NCBI GenBank assembly: GCA_026786065.1
Contig: JAJAYS010000203.1
Coordinates: 1-19,709, forward strand
Reading direction: 5' to 3'
DNA: 19,709 nucleotides
Source of the DNA: Polaromonas sp.
GTDB lineage: Bacteria > Pseudomonadota > Gammaproteobacteria > Burkholderiales > Burkholderiaceae_C
Below the pieces are notes generated by a model. It had not been told where the DNA came from. It ran no database searches and saw nothing but the letters and a program-made list of their open reading frames with translations. How positions within the stretch are numbered: position 1 is the first letter of the stretch; every line of letters starts with the position of its first letter. Below are positions 13,430-19,709 of the stretch, in pieces. The translations under genes were made by a program, and so were the position numbers.

Positions 13430-15346
13430 ATGCGTTCGCGTGCTTCCACTGCCGATTCTTCTCTTTCCGTGCCCGCGACTGCGGGCGGTTCCGTGCCGGT
13501 CGCGCCAGCCCGCGAGCGCTCCGACTGGGCCACGCTGAAGCGGCTGTTTCCCTATCTTTGGGACTACCGCTGGCGGGTGGTGGCGGCGCTGGCCTTCATG
13601 GTGGGCGCCAAGCTGGCCAACGTCGGCGTGCCGTTGCTGCTCAAGGATCTGGTCGATACGATGAACATCAAGCCTGGCGACGCGCAGGCGCTGCTGGTGG
13701 TGCCGATGGCGCTGCTGGTCGGCTACGGCCTGCTGCGGCTTTCAACGACGCTGTTTACCGAGCTGCGCGAGCTGGTGTTCGCCAAGGCCACCGAGGGCGC
13801 GGCGCGGCGCATTTCGCTGGAAGTGTTCCGCCATCTGCATGCGCTCAGCCTGCGCTTTCACCTTGAGCGGCAAACCGGCGGCATGACGCGCGACATCGAA
13901 CGCGGTACCCGCGGCGTGCATTCGCTGATCTCCTCCTCGCTCTACAGCATCATCCCGACGCTGATTGAAGTCACGCTGGTGCTGGTTCTTCTGGCGGTCA
14001 AGTTCGATGTCTGGTTTGCGGGCATCACCGGTATCGCGCTGGTGTTCTACATTTTCGTCACTGTGACCGTGACCGAATGGCGCACGCAGTTCAGAAAAGC
14101 CATGAACGCGCTGGACTCGTCGGCCCACAGCCGTGCCATCGATTCGCTGCTGAACTACGAAACCGTCAAATACTTCAACAACGAAGAGTTCGAGGCCAGA
14201 CGCTACGACGAAAACCTGGCGCTGTATCGGCGCGCCGCGATCAAAAGCCAGAATACGCTCAGCCTGCTCAACAGCAGCCAGCAACTGATTATCGCGATTG
14301 CGCTGGTTGCAATGCTGTGGCGCGCAACCCAGGGCGTGGTCGATGGCCGCATGACCCTCGGCGATCTGGTCATGGTGAATGCCTTCATGATCCAGCTCTA
14401 CATTCCGCTCGGCTTTCTGGGCGTGATCTACCGCGAGATCAAGCAGAGCCTGACCGATCTGGACAAGATGTTCACGCTGATGGAAAAAGAGCGCGAGATT
14501 GCCGACGTTCCGGGCGCGCAGCCTTTGGTCTTCCTCCCTCACCCTCCGGGGGAGGGCAGGGTTGAGGGCGGCGGCTTGAACGCCACCGTCCGCTTCGAGA
14601 ACGTCAGTTTTTTCTATGAGGCGGCGCGGCCTATCCTGCACAACGTCAGCTTCGAGATTCCGTCGGGCAAGACGGTGGCGGTGGTCGGCTCGTCGGGCGC
14701 CGGCAAGTCCACGCTGGCGCGGCTGCTCTACCGCTTCTACGACGTCAGCAACCCGGAGCAAGGTGGCCGCATCACCATCGCCGGTCAGGACATCCGGCAG
14801 GTGACCCAAGCCAGTGTGCGCCAGGCGCTGGGCATCGTGCCGCAAGACACCGTGCTGTTCAACGACACCATCGAATACAACATCGCCTACGGTAAATCCG
14901 GCGCCAGCCATGCCGAGGTCGAAGAAGCGGACCGGGCCGCGCGGATTGACGGGTTTATCGCCAGCACCCCGTTGGGCTACCAGACCATGGTCGGCGAGCG
15001 CGGCTTGAAGCTGTCTGGCGGGGAAAAACAGCGTGTCGCCATCGCCCGCACGCTGCTCAAAAACCCCCCGGTGGTGATCTTCGATGAAGCCACGTCGGCC
15101 CTCGACTCGGCCAACGAGCGGGCGATTCAGGACGAGCTGAAAACCGCGGCGCAGGGCAAGACCACGCTGGTGATTGCGCACCGGCTTTCCACCGTCGTCG
15201 ATGCGCATGAAATTCTGGTGATGGACGAGGGCCGTATTGTCGAGCGCGGCTCCCATGCGCAGCTGCTCGACATTCAGGGCATCTATGCGGGCATGTGGGC
15301 GCTGCAGCAAAGCGGGGCCGACAATCCGGGCGCCGTCCCAACCTGA
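13430..15346 (+). CDS. Atm1/HMT1-type ABC exporter (fused permease and ATPase)
   Basis: A 638-residue half-transporter. After a 30-residue polar leader, six membrane segments span about residues 40-320. NYETVKYFNNEEFEARRYD is the signature of the Atm1/ABCB7 group, which exports glutathione-linked sulfur or metal species. The nucleotide-binding domain has Walker A GSSGAGKS (420-427), signature LSGGEKQ (528-534), Walker B VVIFDEATSALD (548-559, E553) and H-loop IAHRLST (582-588, H584). It would work as a homodimer in the inner membrane. FLPHPPGEGRVEGGGL (368-383), just before the ATPase domain, looks like a repeat inserted in frame. ATG 13430 is preferred over a TTG at 13421; neither has a clear ribosome site. 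Substrate is inferred from family only. Confidence 0.93.
   Translation: MRSRASTADSSLSVPATAGGSVPVAPARERSDWATLKRLFPYLWDYRWRVVAALAFMVGAKLANVGVPLLLKDLVDTMNIKPGDAQALLVVPMALLVGYGLLRLSTTLFTELRELVFAKATEGAARRISLEVFRHLHALSLRFHLERQTGGMTRDIERGTRGVHSLISSSLYSIIPTLIEVTLVLVLLAVKFDVWFAGITGIALVFYIFVTVTVTEWRTQFRKAMNALDSSAHSRAIDSLLNYETVKYFNNEEFEARRYDENLALYRRAAIKSQNTLSLLNSSQQLIIAIALVAMLWRATQGVVDGRMTLGDLVMVNAFMIQLYIPLGFLGVIYREIKQSLTDLDKMFTLMEKEREIADVPGAQPLVFLPHPPGEGRVEGGGLNATVRFENVSFFYEAARPILHNVSFEIPSGKTVAVVGSSGAGKSTLARLLYRFYDVSNPEQGGRITIAGQDIRQVTQASVRQALGIVPQDTVLFNDTIEYNIAYGKSGASHAEVEEADRAARIDGFIASTPLGYQTMVGERGLKLSGGEKQRVAIARTLLKNPPVVIFDEATSALDSANERAIQDELKTAAQGKTTLVIAHRLSTVVDAHEILVMDEGRIVERGSHAQLLDIQGIYAGMWALQQSGADNPGAVPT
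14531..14578. repeat. Palindromic GC-rich repeat inserted in frame in the ABC exporter gene
   Basis: CCCTCACCCTCC is followed within a few bases by GGAGGGCAGGGTTGAGGG. The arms CCCTCA/TGAGGG and CCCTCC/GGAGGG pair with a six-base bulge. It encodes FLPHPPGEGRVEGGGL between the membrane and ATPase domains. That peptide (LPHPPGEGR) is what such intergenic repeats give when translated, and it is not part of the ABC fold. Confidence 0.6.
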
Positions 15347-15390
15347 ACACTCGCTGGCAATTGGGCAGCAGTGCGCGTACCAGCGTAGGT

Positions 15391-15402
15391 CGATAGTTAT
15401 CG
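15391..15402. promoter_or_regulatory. Short perfect palindrome upstream of gltI
   Basis: CGATAGTTATCG pairs CGATA with TATCG around GT. It lies in the 286-bp gap between the ABC exporter and gltI. It could be an operator half-site pair, but no matching promoter boxes are seen and the length is short enough for chance. Confidence 0.2.
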
Positions 15403-15540
15403 CCAATGTCGGACACAGGCTCCTGGCCCGGATGCTGCTTACCTACACGGCACCGTCGATTCCTATTGATCCAGCGCCTCAACCACGTTTCCAAAACTAA
15501 TCCTGTCGGCAAGCCTCCGCTTGGCGCGTTGAATCTGCAG

Positions 15541-15580
15541 GCCGGGTAAACCGCGAAGCGCGGACGCCCGGCTGTTTTTA
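15541..15580 (+). terminator. Intrinsic terminator-like hairpin before gltI
   Basis: GCCGGG (15541-15546) pairs with CCCGGC (15567-15572), and an inner CCGCG-AAG-CGCGG hairpin (15551-15563) strengthens it. TGTTTTTA follows. It lies 195 bp after the ABC exporter stop and 53 bp before gltI, so it may end the exporter transcript. If the gltI promoter is further upstream, it would act as a leader hairpin. Confidence 0.6.
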
Positions 15581-15632
15581 GAATGCGCTGTTTCAATACG
15601 ATTATTTTCATCACACCCTTTCAGGAGTCCCC

Positions 15633-16532
15633 ATGAAATTCAAACTAGCCGCCCTCACTCTGGCCGTTTTGGCAAGCGGCGCGGCCTTCGCGCAGGCGAC
15701 CGACACCGTGGCCAAAGTTAAAGCGTCGGGCGTCGTCACGATGGGCGTGCGCGACTCGTCTGGTGCGTTGTCTTACACGCTGGGCGACGGCAAGTACGCC
15801 GGCTATCACGTTGAAATCTGCAACAAGGTGATTGCCAATTTAGAGAAGGCGGTCGGCCGCAAGGTCGAGGTCAAATACCAGCCGGTCACCTCGCAGAACC
15901 GCATTCCGTTGGTGCAAAACGGCACGGTCGATATCGAATGCGGCTCAACCACCAACAATGCCACGCGCCAGAAAGACGTCGCTTTTTTGCCGACCACCTT
16001 CGTTGAAGAAGTGCGTATCGCGGTCAAAGCCAACTCCGGCATTAACGGCATCGAGCAGATGGGCGGCAAAACCGTTGCCACCACCACCGGCACCACCTCG
16101 GTCCAGACGCTGCGCAAAAACAAGCGCGCCAGCGGGCTCGACTTCAAGGAACTGTTCGGTAAAGACCATTCAGACAGCTTCCTGCTGCTCGAATCCGGCC
16201 GTGCCGACGCCTTTGTCATGGACGGCGCCATCCTGGCCGGCAACATCGCCACCTCCAAAAACCCGGCCGACTTCAAACTGGTCGGCGAAGTGCTCAGCGT
16301 CGAGCCGATTGCGATCATGATCCGCAAAGACGACGCTGCCTTCAAGAAAATCGGCGACGACACCGTCAAGGAAATGATGAAGTCGGGTGAAATCGCCAAG
16401 CTGTGGGACACCTGGTTCCAGCAACCTATCCCACCAAAAAACACCAAAGTCGGCTACGCTGTCAGCGCCAGCACCAAGGAAGCATGGGCCAACCCGAACG
16501 ACAAGCCGATGGAAGATTACGCTGCCAAGTAA
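15633..16532 (+). CDS. gltI: Glutamate/aspartate ABC importer, periplasmic binding protein
   Basis: Binds glutamate/aspartate in the periplasm and delivers it to the GltJK permease. Residues 1-20 (MKFKLAALTLAVLASGAAFA) form a Sec signal peptide with an AFA|Q cleavage site. The mature protein follows E. coli GltI: GYHVEICNKV, the ligand loop PVTSQNRIPLVQNGTVDIEC, STTNN, RQKDVAF, DHSDSFLLLESGRADAFVMD and WFQQPIPPKN. Length is 299 aa against about 302. AGGAG seven bases before the ATG fixes the start. It is first in gltIJKL and is followed by a strong terminator (16551-16586), which would leave binding protein in excess over the membrane subunits. Specificity for glutamate/aspartate is by similarity. 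Confidence 0.95.
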   Translation: MKFKLAALTLAVLASGAAFAQATDTVAKVKASGVVTMGVRDSSGALSYTLGDGKYAGYHVEICNKVIANLEKAVGRKVEVKYQPVTSQNRIPLVQNGTVDIECGSTTNNATRQKDVAFLPTTFVEEVRIAVKANSGINGIEQMGGKTVATTTGTTSVQTLRKNKRASGLDFKELFGKDHSDSFLLLESGRADAFVMDGAILAGNIATSKNPADFKLVGEVLSVEPIAIMIRKDDAAFKKIGDDTVKEMMKSGEIAKLWDTWFQQPIPPKNTKVGYAVSASTKEAWANPNDKPMEDYAAK

Positions 16533-16550
16533 TCTGGCCTGAAAGCTGCA

Positions 16551-16586
16551 AACCCCGCCCGAAGACCTGAAGGCGGGGTTTTTTTT
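16551..16586 (+). terminator. Strong intrinsic terminator between gltI and gltJ
   Basis: AACCCCGCC (16551-16559) and GGCGGGGTT (16572-16580) form a perfect nine-pair stem with a 12-base loop, running into an unbroken T-tract to 16586. It lies 18 bp after the gltI stop and 72 bp before gltJ. Partial read-through would lower permease and ATPase expression relative to the binding protein. Confidence 0.9.
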
Positions 16587-16658
16587 GGGCCGCCTGCCGC
16601 CAGCCTTCGGGCAGCCTGCAGCGTGCAGCAACGGGATCGAAGAGGAGAAAAAAGCACC

Positions 16659-17378
16659 ATGAACTGGGACTGGAAAGTATTTCTTGCCGACGACGGCGGC
16701 GGTCGCACCTATTTGCAGTGGATGTTCGACGCCTGGGGCTGGACGCTGGCTGTGGCCGGCGCTTCGTGGGTGGTCGCGATGCTGGTTGGAGCGCTGGTGG
16801 GCACGGCCCGCACGCTGCCCAACAGCCCGTGGCTTGTGCGCCTGGGCAACGCCTGGGTTGAGCTGTTTCGCAACATCCCGCTTTTGGTGCAGATCTTCAT
16901 CTGGTACTTCGTGGTGCCGAAAGTGTTTCCGTCGATGCGCGAGGTGCCTGGCTTTGTGCTGGTGGTGTTCGCGCTGGGGTTTTTCACCTCGGCCCGGATT
17001 GCCGAACAGGTGCGCGCCGGCGTGCAGGCCTTGCCGCGTGGCCAGCGCTATGCCGGCATGGCGATGGGCTTCACTACGGCGCAAACCTACCGCTACGTCC
17101 TGTTGCCGATGGCTATACGCATCATCATTCCGCCATTGACCAGCGAGTCAATGAACCTGCTGAAGAACTCGTCGGTGGCATTTGCCGTGTCGATTGCCGA
17201 GCTGACGATGTTTGCCATGCAGGCGCAGGAAGAAACCTCACGCGGCATCGAAATCTACCTGGCCGTCACGGCAGCCTATGCGGTGTCGGCGTTTGCGGTC
17301 AACCGGATGATGGCGTTCGTCGAGATGAAGCTGCAGATTCCGGGCACCGTGGTCGTTGGCGCGGCAGGGGGGCACTGA
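16659..17378 (+). CDS. gltJ: Glutamate/aspartate ABC importer, permease GltJ
   Basis: One of two inner-membrane subunits forming the channel with GltK. The 239 residues resemble E. coli GltJ: MNWDWKVFL N-terminus, VELFRNIPLLVQIFIWYFVV, and the EAA coupling loop EQVRAGVQALPRGQRYAGMA leading to YRYVLLPMAIRIIIPPLTSE, with about five membrane segments. The start is ATG 16659, set by AGAGGAGA at 16641-16648. A longer frame from 16623 runs through that ribosome site and adds 12 residues foreign to the family. The gene follows the gltI terminator, and its stop is one base from the gltK ATG (TGACATG), so gltJ and gltK are tightly coupled. Confidence 0.94.
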   Translation: MNWDWKVFLADDGGGRTYLQWMFDAWGWTLAVAGASWVVAMLVGALVGTARTLPNSPWLVRLGNAWVELFRNIPLLVQIFIWYFVVPKVFPSMREVPGFVLVVFALGFFTSARIAEQVRAGVQALPRGQRYAGMAMGFTTAQTYRYVLLPMAIRIIIPPLTSESMNLLKNSSVAFAVSIAELTMFAMQAQEETSRGIEIYLAVTAAYAVSAFAVNRMMAFVEMKLQIPGTVVVGAAGGH

Positions 17379-17379
17379 C

Positions 17380-18066
17380 ATGTTCGGACTTGACCTGGCG
17401 TTTTTCAACTGGGAGCTGATCTCCAAGTTCGTCATCAAGGGATTTTTCTTCAGCATCCAGCTGACCATCGTGGCCACGATAGGCGGCATTATTTTCGGCA
17501 CGCTGCTGGCGTTGATGCGGCTCTCGGGAATCAAGCTCCTGGCGGTGCCGGCCGCTGTGTATGTCAACGGCATGCGCTCGGTCCCGCTGGTGATGGTGAT
17601 TTTGTGGTTCTTTCTACTGGTGCCAGCGTCGTTTTACGCGCTGATTCCCGGCGGCGGCAACTACCGCGCCGAGATTTCGGCGGTCATCACCTTCGTCGCT
17701 TTCGAGGCGGCGTATTTCAGCGAGATCATGCGGGCTGGCATCCAGTCGATCTCGCGCGGCCAGGTCAACGCCGGGCGCGCGCTCGGCATGAGCTACGCGC
17801 AGAACATGAGGCTGATCATCTTGCCCCAGGCCTTTCGCAACATGGTGCCGATTCTGCTGACGCAGACCATCATCCTGTTTCAGGACACCTCGCTGGTTTA
17901 TGCCATCGGCGCCTACGATTTACTCAAGGGTTTCAGCACCGCAGGCAAAATTTATGGCCGGCCTGAAGAGGCCTATCTGCTGGCCGCCGTGGTGTATTTT
18001 GTGATGTGCTTCGGCCTGTCTTACATGGTCAAACGGCTGCAGAGCCGAATCGCCATCATCCGCTGA
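17380..18066 (+). CDS. gltK: Glutamate/aspartate ABC importer, permease GltK
   Basis: Second membrane subunit of the importer, 228 residues, similar to E. coli GltK: VNGMRSVPLVMVILWFFLLV, FEAAYFSEIMRAGIQSISRG (coupling loop), LIILPQAFRNMVPILLTQ and ILFQDTSLVYAI. About five membrane segments. The start at ATG 17380 is supported by AGGGGGG shortly upstream, inside the end of gltJ. An in-frame GTG 24 bases earlier would overlap gltJ and give an N-terminus unlike the family. gltL follows after 48 bp. Confidence 0.94.
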   Translation: MFGLDLAFFNWELISKFVIKGFFFSIQLTIVATIGGIIFGTLLALMRLSGIKLLAVPAAVYVNGMRSVPLVMVILWFFLLVPASFYALIPGGGNYRAEISAVITFVAFEAAYFSEIMRAGIQSISRGQVNAGRALGMSYAQNMRLIILPQAFRNMVPILLTQTIILFQDTSLVYAIGAYDLLKGFSTAGKIYGRPEEAYLLAAVVYFVMCFGLSYMVKRLQSRIAIIR

Positions 18067-18114
18067 TGGCGGGCAGTCAAAAAACGTGGCCTTGAAACAA
18101 TTGGAGAAGACGCA

Positions 18115-18858
18115 ATGGCGATGATCGAGATGAAAGGGGTTTCGAAGTGGTACGGCCCAGTGCAGGTTCTAGACGAATGCACCACGGCAATCCAGAAGGG
18201 TGAGGTCGTGGTGGTTTGCGGGCCGTCGGGCTCCGGCAAATCGACGCTGATCAAAACCATCAACGCGCTGGAGCCGTTTCAAAAAGGCGAGATTTTCGTC
18301 GATGGTCAGGCCGTGCACGACCCGAAGACCGACCTGCCCAAGCTGCGCTCGCGTGTCGGCATGGTGTTGCAGAACTTCGAGCTGTTTCCCCACTTGAGCG
18401 TGACCGAAAACCTGACGCTGGCGCAAGTCAAGGTGCTGGGCCGGAGCGCCGAAGAAGCCAAAACGCACGGCCTGAAATACCTCGACCGCGTCGGGCTGAT
18501 GCTGCACAAAGACAAGTTTCCGGGCCAGCTTTCAGGCGGGCAACAACAGCGTGTGGCGATCGCGCGGGCGCTCAGCATGGACCCGATTGCGATGCTGTTC
18601 GACGAGCCCACCTCGGCGCTCGACCCCGAAATGGTCGGCGAGGTGCTGGACTGCATGATGGGCCTGGCCACCGACGGCATGACGATGATGGTGGTCACGC
18701 ACGAAATGGGTTTCGCCAAAAAAGTCGGCAGCCGCGTGATCTTCATGGATGTTGGCGGCAAGATTCTGGAAGACTGCACCAAGGACGAATTCTTCACCCA
18801 CCCTGAGAACCGTCAGCCGCGCACCAAAGACTTTCTGAACAAAATTCTGGCGCATTGA
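18115..18858 (+). CDS. gltL: Glutamate/aspartate ABC importer, ATPase GltL
   Basis: Cytoplasmic ATPase that drives the GltJK permease; 247 residues, the usual length for polar amino-acid importer ATPases. Walker A is GPSGSGKS (36-43), Q-loop Q86 in [10 protein letters not shown], signature LSGGQQQR (139-146), Walker [13 protein letters not shown] (159-170; D163, E164) and H-loop H196 in VVTHEMGF. The start at ATG 18115 is supported by TTGGAGA eight bases upstream. ATG 18121 (Met3) is an alternative and fits the E. coli start MIE. All ATPase motifs are intact, so the gltIJKL importer appears complete. Confidence 0.95.
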   Translation: MAMIEMKGVSKWYGPVQVLDECTTAIQKGEVVVVCGPSGSGKSTLIKTINALEPFQKGEIFVDGQAVHDPKTDLPKLRSRVGMVLQNFELFPHLSVTENLTLAQVKVLGRSAEEAKTHGLKYLDRVGLMLHKDKFPGQLSGGQQQRVAIARALSMDPIAMLFDEPTSALDPEMVGEVLDCMMGLATDGMTMMVVTHEMGFAKKVGSRVIFMDVGGKILEDCTKDEFFTHPENRQPRTKDFLNKILAH

Positions 18859-18875
18859 GGTTGGGCCTGGCTTGC

Positions 18876-18953
18876 GCAGGGGGGCGGGCATGGATTGCGG
18901 GTCGAGCCGGTAATGAGAGCCGACATCCCGGACGGTTGCGAAAACCCCCCTGC
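18876..18953. repeat. Long-range inverted repeat spanning the gltL-pyrC gap
   Basis: GCAGGGGGG (18876-18884) has a perfect inverted partner CCCCCCTGC (18945-18953), enclosing 60 bases that include a family A repeat. The right arm ends 12 bases before the pyrC ATG. It could form a stem in the pyrC leader. No T-tract follows, so it is not a standard terminator for gltL. Confidence 0.4.
18891..18917. repeat. Palindromic intergenic repeat, family A, copy 2
   Basis: Begins TGGATTGCGGGTCGAGCC and ends GGTAATGAG. Its sequence matches the reverse complement of 11041-11067 at 23 of 27 positions. The hairpin is partly decayed here: the TTGCGGG arm faces CCGGTAA, with one mismatch and one wobble pair. 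Confidence 0.65.
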
Positions 18954-18965
18954 ACAATATCGTTC

Positions 18966-19709
18966 ATGACCTCCATCACCCTGACCCGGCCGGACGACTG
19001 GCACCTGCATGTGCGCGACGGCGAAGCGCTGAAAACAGTCGTGCCGCACACTGCCGCGCAATTCGCCCGCGCCATCATCATGCCCAACCTGCGTCCGCCG
19101 GTGACCACGGCCGCGCAGGCTGTGGCCTACCGCGAACGCATCCTGGCGGCGGTGCCAGCGGGCCTCGCCTTCGAACCGCTGATGACGCTGTACCTGACCG
19201 ACAACTTGCCCGCTGAGGAAATCAGGCGTGCCAAAGCGGCGGGCGTAGTGGCCGTCAAGCTCTACCCGGCCGGCGCCACCACCAACAGCGACGCCGGCGT
19301 GACCGATTTGCGCAAAACCCATGCAACGCTCGAAGCGATGCAACGCGAAGGCCTGCTGCTGCTGGTGCACGGCGAAGTCACCTCACCCGACATCGATTTG
19401 TTCGACCGGGAAGCCGTCTTCATCGACACCCAGCTGATCCCGCTGCGCCGCGACTTTCCGGAGCTGAAGATCGTCTTCGAGCACATCACGACCCGTGAAG
19501 CCGCGCAGTATGTGCAGGGCGCCGACCGCTTCACCGGCGCCACCATCACGGCGCACCACCTGCTCTACAACCGGAACGCGATTTTTACCGGCGGCATCCG
19601 GCCGCATTACTACTGTTTGCCGGTTCTAAAACGCGAAACGCACCGGCTGGCGCTGGTGGGCCCCCCCCCCACCCGCCCCCCCCGTTTTTTAAAACGGACC
19701 CGCCCCCCC
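18966..19709 (+). CDS. pyrC: Dihydroorotase, class II (partial, runs off the right edge)
   Basis: Catalyses reversible ring closure of N-carbamoyl-aspartate to dihydroorotate in pyrimidine synthesis. The 5' two thirds are present. Zinc ligands H13 and H15 lie in [23 protein letters not shown] follows, then carboxylated lysine K98 in [18 protein letters not shown]135 in [10 protein letters not shown]173 in KIVFEHITT and [13 protein letters not shown] (195-207). All align with E. coli PyrC; the final aspartate ligand region is beyond or within the damaged end. Reliable sequence ends near 19659 (about residue 231), after which the translation becomes Pro/Arg-rich and does not fit the family. The ATG matches the family N-terminus, but no Shine-Dalgarno is visible in the preceding bases. 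Confidence 0.94.
   Translation, partial: MTSITLTRPDDWHLHVRDGEALKTVVPHTAAQFARAIIMPNLRPPVTTAAQAVAYRERILAAVPAGLAFEPLMTLYLTDNLPAEEIRRAKAAGVVAVKLYPAGATTNSDAGVTDLRKTHATLEAMQREGLLLLVHGEVTSPDIDLFDREAVFIDTQLIPLRRDFPELKIVFEHITTREAAQYVQGADRFTGATITAHHLLYNRNAIFTGGIRPHYYCLPVLKRETHRLALVGPPPTRPPRFLKRTRPP
19660..19709. other. Probable low-quality sequence at the contig end
   Basis: Runs of C (19661-19670 and 19676-19683), a T6/A4 run and a final C-run replace what should be well-conserved pyrC sequence. Conserved residues stop at RLALV just before. This pattern fits the noisy end of a read or an unpolished contig edge, not biology. Confidence 0.75.

Noticed and set aside
13742..15406. Long minus-strand open frame (554 codons) opposite the ABC exporter
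   Set aside because: The plus-strand frame carries all ABC motifs. The antisense translation is His/Arg/Gln-rich and resembles no protein family.
18937..18965. Promoter TTGCGA...TATCGT just before pyrC
   Set aside because: The -10 would be only a few bases before the ATG, placing the start site inside the coding region. Spacing and box quality are too poor.

Overview
The window looks like a chromosomal segment of a GC-rich betaproteobacterium, most likely Burkholderiales and probably Comamonadaceae. This rests on remembered protein similarity, the gene mix, and short palindromic repeats of a kind I associate with that family; no search was run. The window ends on both sides inside genes, and its last ~50 bases look like poor-quality sequence.

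Layout. (1) 1-3240, minus: the first 1080 residues of a large animal-type heme peroxidase that runs into RTX calcium-binding repeats and leaves the window on the left. (2) 3241-4505: a mostly non-coding stretch with one plausible small ORF and an AT-rich island of inverted repeats. (3) 4506-8822, minus: a trehalose cluster transcribed otsB, GH15 glucoamylase/trehalase-like hydrolase, otsA. The first two overlap by GTGA. (4) 8951-13378, minus: cca, a glutathione S-transferase, a complex I NDUFA9-like NAD(P)-binding protein, an MgtC/SapB membrane protein and a YciA-type acyl-CoA thioesterase. (5) 13430-15346, plus: an Atm1/HMT1-type ABC exporter, divergent from yciA. (6) 15633-18858, plus: gltI, gltJ, gltK, gltL, a complete glutamate/aspartate ABC importer with a strong terminator after the binding-protein gene. 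(7) 18966 to the right edge, plus: the 5' two thirds of pyrC.

How the genes work together. OtsA joins UDP-glucose and glucose-6-phosphate to trehalose-6-phosphate and OtsB removes the phosphate. The GH15 enzyme between them, translationally coupled to otsB, probably acts on trehalose or a related alpha-glucan, so the operon may both make and turn over the sugar. The gltIJKL genes form one importer. The other genes are housekeeping or stress functions with no evident shared pathway.

No clearly new multi-gene system is visible. The points most worth checking are: small repeats that have entered coding sequence in frame (in cca and in the ABC exporter linker); a CCA enzyme whose HD phosphohydrolase region has lost its motifs; a secreted-type heme peroxidase with an alanine-rich insert and a changed heme-pocket residue; and the regulatory-looking AT-rich island in the 1.27-kb gap upstream of the peroxidase.
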